From Polaromonas sp. (GTDB lineage Bacteria > Pseudomonadota > Gammaproteobacteria > Burkholderiales > Burkholderiaceae_C), in the NCBI GenBank assembly GCA_030683705.1, contig JAUXPP010000158.1:1-64000 (forward strand): a stretch of DNA of 64,000 nucleotides, written 5' to 3'. The notes beneath the pieces were generated by a model. The model was given only the letters and a program-made list of their open reading frames with translations, had not been told where the DNA came from and did not search any database. Positions within the stretch are counted from its first letter, which is position 1. The number at the start of each line of letters is the position of its first letter. The position numbers and the translations under genes are program-made. Of the stretch, positions 59,662 through 64,000 are shown one piece after another.

Positions 59662-59686
59662 ATGTGTACAAACCATGTGTACAAAC
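59662..59686. promoter_or_regulatory. Tandem ATGTGTACAAAC sites before the ABC importer
   Basis: The 12-mer ATGTGTACAAAC occurs at 59662-59673 and again at 59675-59686, a 13-base period (just over one helical turn). Each holds TGTGTACA, one base off the TGTATACA core near uraH and puuD. Lies about 60 bases before the binding-protein start. Confidence 0.5.
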
Positions 59687-59746
59687 ACGATCAGGCATTG
59701 TTTTTGCTTGGCTTGAGCAGCCGATTCATTTCTATCTGGAGTTCCC

Positions 59747-60778
59747 ATGACCAAACGCGTTTTCATCCAAACCCTGGCGGCACTGGCGGTCACTGCCGCC
59801 ACCTGCAGCAGCGCCTTTGCACAAAACACCCCGATCAAGTTCCAGCTCGACTGGCGGTTTGAGGGCCCGGCGGCGCTGTTTGTCACGCCCGCCGCCAAGG
59901 GTTACTTCAAGGATGCCAAGCTCGACGTCACGATCGACGCCGGCAATGGCTCGGGCGGCACCGTCACCCGGGTGGCCTCGGGCAGCTACGACATGGGTTT
60001 TGCCGACCTGGCCGCGCTGATGGAATTCCACGCCAACAACCCGGACGCGCCCAACAAGCCGGTCGCCGTCATGATGGTGTACAACAACACGCCGGCCTCG
60101 GTCATGGCCCTGAAAAAGTCCGGCATCAAGACGGTCGCCGACCTCAACAACAAGAAACTCGGTGCCCCGGTGTTTGATGCCGGCCGCCGTGCCTTCCCGA
60201 TTTTTGCCAAGGCCAACGGCATCAGCGGCGTGCAGTGGACCGCCATGGACCCGCCGCTGCGCGAAACCATGCTGGCCCGCGGCGACGTGGACGCCATCAC
60301 CGGCTTCACCTTCACCTCGCTGCTCAACCTCGAAGCCCGCGGCGTGAAAGCCGAAGACGTGGTGGTGCTGCCTTATGCCGACAACGGCGTGAAGCTCTAC
60401 GGCAACGTCATCATCGCCTCGCCAAAAATGATCCGGGAAAATCCCGCCGCCATCAAGGCCTTCCTGCTGGCCTTCACCAAGGGCGTCAAGGATGTGATCG
60501 CCAAACCGGCAGCCGCGATCGAAGACGTCAAGGCACGCGACGGCATCATCAACACCGCGCTGGAAACCCGCCGCCTGCAACTGGCCATCGACACCGTGGT
60601 CAACAGCCCCGACGCCCGCGCCGAAGGTTTCGGCCAGGTCAAGGGACCGCGCCTGTCGCTGATGGCTTCCCAGGTGTCGGACGCCTTCAACACCAAGACG
60701 CGCGTGAACCCCACCGCGGTCTGGAACGGCTCCTTCCTGCCGACCAGCGCTGAACTGAACATCCTGCCGAAAAAATAA
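59747..60778 (+). CDS. ABC transporter substrate-binding protein (NMT1/SsuA type)
   Basis: 343 residues. A Sec signal (VFIQTLAALAVTAATCSSAFAQ) is followed by IKFQLDWRFEGPAALFVTPAAKGYFKDAKLDVTIDAGNGSGG, VASGSYDMGFADLAALMEF, and GVKLYGNVIIASPKMIRENPAAIKAFLLAFTKG. This fold serves importers for nitrate, sulfonates, pyrimidine precursors and other small anions or N-heterocycles. First gene of a three-gene importer operon immediately downstream of the purine and glyoxylate genes, so a purine-derived ligand (urate, allantoin or similar) is plausible but unproven. Preceded by tandem TGTGTACA sites. Confidence 0.92.
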   Translation: MTKRVFIQTLAALAVTAATCSSAFAQNTPIKFQLDWRFEGPAALFVTPAAKGYFKDAKLDVTIDAGNGSGGTVTRVASGSYDMGFADLAALMEFHANNPDAPNKPVAVMMVYNNTPASVMALKKSGIKTVADLNNKKLGAPVFDAGRRAFPIFAKANGISGVQWTAMDPPLRETMLARGDVDAITGFTFTSLLNLEARGVKAEDVVVLPYADNGVKLYGNVIIASPKMIRENPAAIKAFLLAFTKGVKDVIAKPAAAIEDVKARDGIINTALETRRLQLAIDTVVNSPDARAEGFGQVKGPRLSLMASQVSDAFNTKTRVNPTAVWNGSFLPTSAELNILPKK

Positions 60779-60896
60779 GCCACTCCCGCCGGCACCGCTG
60801 CCGGCGGCGGCAAACCCCACCACGGCCAGCCTTTCACCCGGAATGCTGGCCGTTGCCTTGACCGACTCCGTGAATCAAGAAACAAGCACAAGCACC

Positions 60897-61739
60897 ATGC
60901 CAGACAAACCAGACGCCCATTTTGTTGACTTCCAGGACGTCTGGCTGGCCTACAACGACGAGCTGCTGGCGCAAAACCATTTCGCGGTCGAAGCCATCGA
61001 CCTCAAGGTGCGCGAGGGCGAGTTCATCGCCATCGTCGGGCCTTCGGGATGCGGCAAATCCACCTTCATGAAGCTGACCACCGGCCTGAAGATGCCGTCC
61101 AAAGGCCGCATCATGATCGACGGCCAGCCGGTCACCGGCCCGCTGAAAATTTCCGGCATGGCTTTCCAGGCGCCGTCGCTGCTGCCCTGGCGGACCACCG
61201 TGGACAACGTGCTGCTGCCGCTGGAGATCGTCGAGCCCTTTCGCAGCCAGTTCAAGTCCAAACGCAAGGAGTTCGAGGAGCGTGCACGCAAGCTGCTGCA
61301 AAAAGTCGGCCTCGGCGGCTACGAGGACAAATTCCCGTGGCAGCTGTCGGGCGGCATGCAGCAGCGCGTGAGCATTTGCCGCGCGCTGATCCACGAACCC
61401 AAGATGCTGTTGCTGGACGAGCCCTTCGGCGCGCTCGATGCCTTCACGCGCGAGGAATTGTGGTGCATCCTGCGTGACCTCTGGACCGAGCAGCGTTTCA
61501 ACGTCATCCTGGTCACCCACGATTTGCGCGAGTCGGTGTTCCTGGCCGACACCGTGTATGTGATGAGCAAGAGCCCGGGGCGTTTTGTGGTCAAGAAAGA
61601 GATCACGCTGCCGCGCCCGCGCGACCTCGAGGTGACCTACACCCAGGAGTTCGGTGACATCGTGCACGAACTGCGCAGCCACATCGGCGCGATCCGCACC
61701 CCCGTGATCAACCCGGCGGCAACCGTGGGAGCCCACTGA
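60897..61739 (+). CDS. ABC transporter ATP-binding protein (SsuB/TauB type)
   Basis: 280 residues from ATG 60897 (an in-frame ATG at 60843 would add 18 residues; neither has a strong ribosome site). Walker A GPSGCGKSTFMKLTTGL, Q-loop AFQAPSLLPWRTTVDNVLLP, signature QLSGGMQQRVSICRALI, Walker B LLLDEPFGALD and H-loop VTHDLRESVFLADTVYVM are complete. The sequence WLAYNDELLAQNHFAVEAIDLKVREGE at the start is longer than in SsuB. Energises import of the ligand bound by the preceding protein. Its stop lies 2 bases before the permease start. Confidence 0.94.
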   Translation: MPDKPDAHFVDFQDVWLAYNDELLAQNHFAVEAIDLKVREGEFIAIVGPSGCGKSTFMKLTTGLKMPSKGRIMIDGQPVTGPLKISGMAFQAPSLLPWRTTVDNVLLPLEIVEPFRSQFKSKRKEFEERARKLLQKVGLGGYEDKFPWQLSGGMQQRVSICRALIHEPKMLLLDEPFGALDAFTREELWCILRDLWTEQRFNVILVTHDLRESVFLADTVYVMSKSPGRFVVKKEITLPRPRDLEVTYTQEFGDIVHELRSHIGAIRTPVINPAATVGAH

Positions 61740-61741
61740 TC

Positions 61742-62509
61742 ATGAGCAAGAAACAGATTGAACGCTGGTCCCCGTTTGTGCTGCTGGCCGCCATCATTGC
61801 GCTGTGGCAGGCGGTGGTGATGGTCTTCGACATCGCCGAATACATCTTCCCGGCCCCGCTGGCGATCGCCCAGTCCATGGCCGAGTTCGCCGGCCCGATC
61901 GCCCAGGCCGCATGGAAAACCTTCTGGGTCACCATGGTCGGCTTCGGCCTGTCCATCGTCGTTGGTGTGATGCTGGGCTTCCTGGTCGGCTCCTCGCGCC
62001 TGGCCTACGCGGCGGTTTATCCGCTGCTGGTGGCCTTCAACGCCGTGCCCAAGGCGGCCATCGTGCCCATCCTGATCGTCTGGTTCGGCATCGGTGTCGG
62101 CCCTGGCATCCTGACCGCGTTTTTGATCTCCTTCTTCCCGATCACCGTCAACATGGCGACCGGGCTGGCGACGCTGGAACCCGAACTGGAAGACGTGCTG
62201 CGCGTGCTGGGCGCCAAACGCTGGGATGTGCTGGTCAAGGTCGGCCTGCCGCGTTCCATGCCCTACTTCTACGGCTCGCTGAAAGTCGCGATCACCCTGG
62301 CCTTTGTCGGCACCGTGCTGGCCGAGATGACCGCCGGCGACTCCGGCATCGGCTACCTGATGCTCAGCGCCGGCTCGCAGCAGCGCATGGCGCTGGCTTT
62401 TGCCGGGCTGGTGGTGATCGGTGCGATGGCGATGATCATGTACGAGCTGTTCAGCTACATCGAGAAGCACACGACCGGCTGGGCGCACCGGGGGACGCAG
62501 GGCGGTTGA
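61742..62509 (+). CDS. ABC transporter permease (SsuC/TauC type)
   Basis: 255 residues, about six transmembrane helices. WSPFVLLAAIIALWQAVVMVF, FWVTMVGFGLSIVVGVMLGFLVG, LLVAFNAVPKAAIVPILIVWFG, ILTAFLISFFPITVNMATGL, then the EAA coupling loop LEDVLRVLGAKRWDVLVKVGLPRSMPYFYGSLK and VGTVLAEMTAGDSGIGYLM. Third gene of the importer operon. Nothing downstream belongs to the operon; a family-B repeat follows after 14 bases. Confidence 0.94.
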   Translation: MSKKQIERWSPFVLLAAIIALWQAVVMVFDIAEYIFPAPLAIAQSMAEFAGPIAQAAWKTFWVTMVGFGLSIVVGVMLGFLVGSSRLAYAAVYPLLVAFNAVPKAAIVPILIVWFGIGVGPGILTAFLISFFPITVNMATGLATLEPELEDVLRVLGAKRWDVLVKVGLPRSMPYFYGSLKVAITLAFVGTVLAEMTAGDSGIGYLMLSAGSQQRMALAFAGLVVIGAMAMIMYELFSYIEKHTTGWAHRGTQGG

Positions 62510-62523
62510 GGCCGCCCGGCCTC

Positions 62524-62595
62524 GGTTCATATATCAAATCTGGCTCCAGCGCCCGGTCCGCTTGCGTAAGCAGCTATTGAATTTGTAGCAATTCG
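62524..62595 (-). repeat. Family-B repeat after the ABC importer operon
   Basis: On the minus strand: GAATTGCTACAAATTCAATA, GCTGCTTACGCAAGCGG, GCGCTGGAGCCAGATTTGAT. A full-length intergenic copy; it gives the clearest head and tail of the family without coding constraint. Confidence 0.75.
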
Positions 62596-62621
62596 CGATG
62601 CCGCAAGCTTGCAGCTGACAG

Positions 62622-63046
62622 CAGGTCTGACTCCCACTCCCAACCCCCCGCCCTTCCCTCGCCCCGCTGGGCGAGAGAAGGGAGCCTCATGTGGCCGCGT
62701 GTGCTGCTCTCGCGTGCAAACATGACGGCCGCTTGGGATTCCCGTCCTTGAAGCGCTGCGCGCTTCAAGGACTCCGAACCGGGCCCGGTATCTGGGTATT
62801 GGTTTTCTTCCCCCACCTTTCTGTATGCGCCGAGGAGTGGAGGGCCAGACGGATCAGGGATCGCGATTGTTTGAGCCGAAGGCGAGTTCGAGCGAGACCC
62901 CGGCTGGACCGAGCACCGCAGGCTGCCCCCGTAGCGCAAGCGAAGGGGGACGCAGACAGCAGGGTCGCCTTTCTTTTGCTTACTTTTCTTTGGCGAGACA
63001 AAGAAAAGTGAGTTGCCGCCGGGCAACCCCCGGCCAGCAGTCGCAG
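62622..63046 (+). repeat. Composite long repeat, copy 1 (hairpin module plus C module)
   Basis: First part (62622-62775) begins CAGGTCTGACTCCCACTCCC and contains GTGGCCGCGTG and GGGATTCCCGTCC plus a hairpin at 62746-62770. Second part (62821-63046) begins TGTATGCGCCGAGGAGTGGA and ends GAGTTGCCGCCGGGCAACCC. Both parts recur in the same order at 63662-64000; the second part is also the right arm of the 26-kb inverted repeat. Confidence 0.8.
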
Positions 63047-63256
63047 GCACAACCTGAAGGCACGAGGAAGCAAAAGACGGCTCCCGGATCAAGTCAAGAT
63101 TTGGCCTGGCATCCGGCCGAGCCGGACTACCCCTAGCCAAAGCGCTTGTCCGACAGGGTCGCGGCCTGCCAGATGGCACGCACCGCCGATCCGGGGGCTA
63201 CAACTGAGTGACAGCGAGTGCCTTTGCCTCGCAAGTTCACGCCAAGGAGAGCCTCC

Positions 63257-63604
63257 ATGTTCACACCCGCCCCTCCGACTCACCGTCCACGCAAAGCCCC
63301 ACCCGCAGACAAGGACCTCGTTGAGCAGGCCCGTCCCGGCCACGGCATTCCGTCGCAGGATCCGGACCCTGCGGCCCAGCTTCCCCTGACGGCGGCGGAG
63401 TCTGAGCGTGAAGCCGGTTCGGTATTGACCGGCGGTGGCATGGTCGCCGGCGCAGCGACCGGCGCAGCGGTTGGCGCCGTGTTGGGTGGGCCGGTCGGTG
63501 TGCTGGTGGGTGGCACCGTGGGCGTCGTGGCCGGCGCCCTGGGTGGCGCCGCCGCAGGTTCGCTGGTGAAGCCGGAAGAGCCGCCACCGTCAACCGGCAA
63601 GTAA
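63257..63604 (+). CDS. Small glycine-zipper protein
   Basis: 115 residues. The N-terminal half is Pro-rich and charged (PPTHRPRKAPPADKDLVEQARPGHGIPSQDPDP), without a signal peptide. The C-terminal half is a Gly/Ala/Val hydrophobic stretch with regularly spaced glycines (GGGMVAGAATGAAVGAVLGGPVGVLVGGTVGVVAGALGGAAAG), a glycine-zipper membrane hairpin. AAGGAGAG nine bases before ATG 63257 fixes the start; an in-frame ATG at 63218 has none. Similar small proteins are common and uncharacterised in Comamonadaceae; membrane insertion is likely, function unknown. It stands alone between two copies of a composite repeat. Confidence 0.8.
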   Translation: MFTPAPPTHRPRKAPPADKDLVEQARPGHGIPSQDPDPAAQLPLTAAESEREAGSVLTGGGMVAGAATGAAVGAVLGGPVGVLVGGTVGVVAGALGGAAAGSLVKPEEPPPSTGK

Positions 63605-64000
63605 ATAGCCGCGCCGGCGAAACACCCGTCGACGACCTGTCCCGTCGATTCGCCACGCAGCGGATCTGACTCCCGACTCCCACCCTTAGCCCCTCCCTCG
63701 CCCCGCTGGGCGATGGAGGGGGACTTCATTTGGCCGCGTGCGCTGCGCTCGCGTGCACACATGACGGTCTGTTGGGATTCCCGTGCAGGAAGCGCTGCGC
63801 GCTTCCTGCACTCCGGAATTTTTGTCCCTGCATTGGCTGTCCCCCACCCTTCTGTATGCGCCGAGGAGCGCAGGGCCAGACGGATCAGGGATCGCGATTG
63901 TTTGAGCCGAAGGCGAGTTCGAGCGAGACCCCGGCTGGACCGAGCACCGCAGGTTGCCCCTCGAAGCGTCAGCGAAGAGGGGTCGCAGACAGTAGGGTCG
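63605..64000. other. 396-base terminal intergenic region
   Basis: Consists of a short spacer and the second composite repeat, which runs off the end of the window. No gene seen. Confidence 0.65.
63662..64000 (+). repeat. Composite long repeat, copy 2 (cut by window end)
   Basis: Repeats copy 1 module by module: GGATCTGACTCCCGACTCCC, TTGGCCGCGTGCGCTG, a hairpin at 63784-63810, then TGTATGCGCCGAGGAGCGCA at 63853 onward. Truncated at GTCGCAGACAGTAGGGTCG. Confidence 0.8.

Larger units (their letters stand above)
59446..59746. other. 301-base gap between the gcl operon and the ABC importer
   Basis: Contains the glxR terminator near its left end and tandem ATGTGTACAAAC repeats near its right end; no coding potential seen. 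Confidence 0.6.
62510..63256. other. 747-base repeat-filled intergenic region
   Basis: Holds a family-B copy, then a composite long repeat. Apparent open frames match the repeat DNA seen at 26 kb and 63.7 kb and are not credible genes. Confidence 0.7.

Noticed and set aside
62574-63179. Open frames at 62.6-63.2 kb on both strands
   Set aside because: Products of the composite repeat; no family features, and homologous frames elsewhere are shifted or broken.
1-64000. tRNA, rRNA and common riboswitches
   Set aside because: No cloverleaf-like, rRNA-like or known riboswitch-core sequences were noticed in the intergenic regions on reading, though a covariance-model search was not possible.

Overview
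The window is GC-rich, gene-dense DNA with short gaps, frequent ATGA stop/start overlaps, many LysR regulators and several Bug-type (TctC) solute-binding proteins. Together with two short repeat families that I associate with the Comamonadaceae (one containing TTTGCTATCAAAA and GGAGCTG, one containing CCCCACGCTTG and GGGGCGGCCCGGCGG), this points to a betaproteobacterium of the order Burkholderiales, family Comamonadaceae (Polaromonas/Variovorax/Rhodoferax-like). The genus is an inference.

Layout. 1-3.8 kb: xanthine dehydrogenase xdhA (5' end outside the window) and xdhB. 3.9-11.3 kb: a LysR regulator, a sugar O-acetyltransferase, and a leftward cluster coding for a Tat-exported periplasmic aldehyde oxidoreductase (PaoABC type) with three secreted accessory proteins (cyclophilin-like lipoprotein, carboxymuconolactone-decarboxylase family, cupin). 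11.3-13.9 kb: a TonB-dependent siderophore receptor behind a possible Fur box. 14.0-20.3 kb: a MITE-like element, D-tartrate dehydratase with a divergent LysR gene, an orphan PAS histidine kinase, a secreted dienelactone-hydrolase-like enzyme and another LysR gene. 20.4-25.9 kb: a two-gene indolepyruvate ferredoxin oxidoreductase-like system, a Bug receptor and a hotdog thioesterase. 26.7-31.2 kb: a tartrate/glycerate cluster (ttuD kinase, Bug receptor, ttuC dehydrogenase, divergent LysR). 31.3-34.8 kb: an ABC binding protein, puuD urate hydroxylase and xdhC. 35.6-49.4 kb: a type I secretion island with a 3203-residue RTX protein carrying an N-terminal lipase-like domain, a translationally coupled lipoprotein, the HlyD adaptor and the HlyB-type ABC exporter. 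49.7-59.4 kb: uraH, a GntR regulator, puuE, a uraD-amidohydrolase fusion, an M20 peptidase, a LysR gene, and gcl-hyi-glxR. 59.7-62.5 kb: an NMT1/SsuA-type ABC importer. 62.5-64 kb: long intergenic repeats around a small glycine-zipper protein.

How the genes fit together. xdhAB(C) oxidise hypoxanthine/xanthine to urate; PuuD, UraH and UraD convert urate to allantoin; PuuE and the amidohydrolase moiety open and degrade allantoin/allantoate to glyoxylate; Gcl, Hyi and GlxR convert glyoxylate to glycerate; the TtuD-type glycerate kinase can feed glycerate to glycolysis and is shared with tartrate breakdown (TtuC, TarD). A perfect 14-bp palindrome between uraH and the GntR gene recurs, with one inserted base, upstream of puuD and suggests a local urate regulon. 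The RTX secretion island sits between puuD-xdhC and uraH-gntR, as if inserted into one purine cluster.

The most unusual signal is that both short repeat families occur not only between genes but inside reading frames (xdhA, xdhB, iorB-like, puuD, puuE), in frame and mostly in interdomain linkers or termini, adding peptide segments to otherwise ordinary enzymes.
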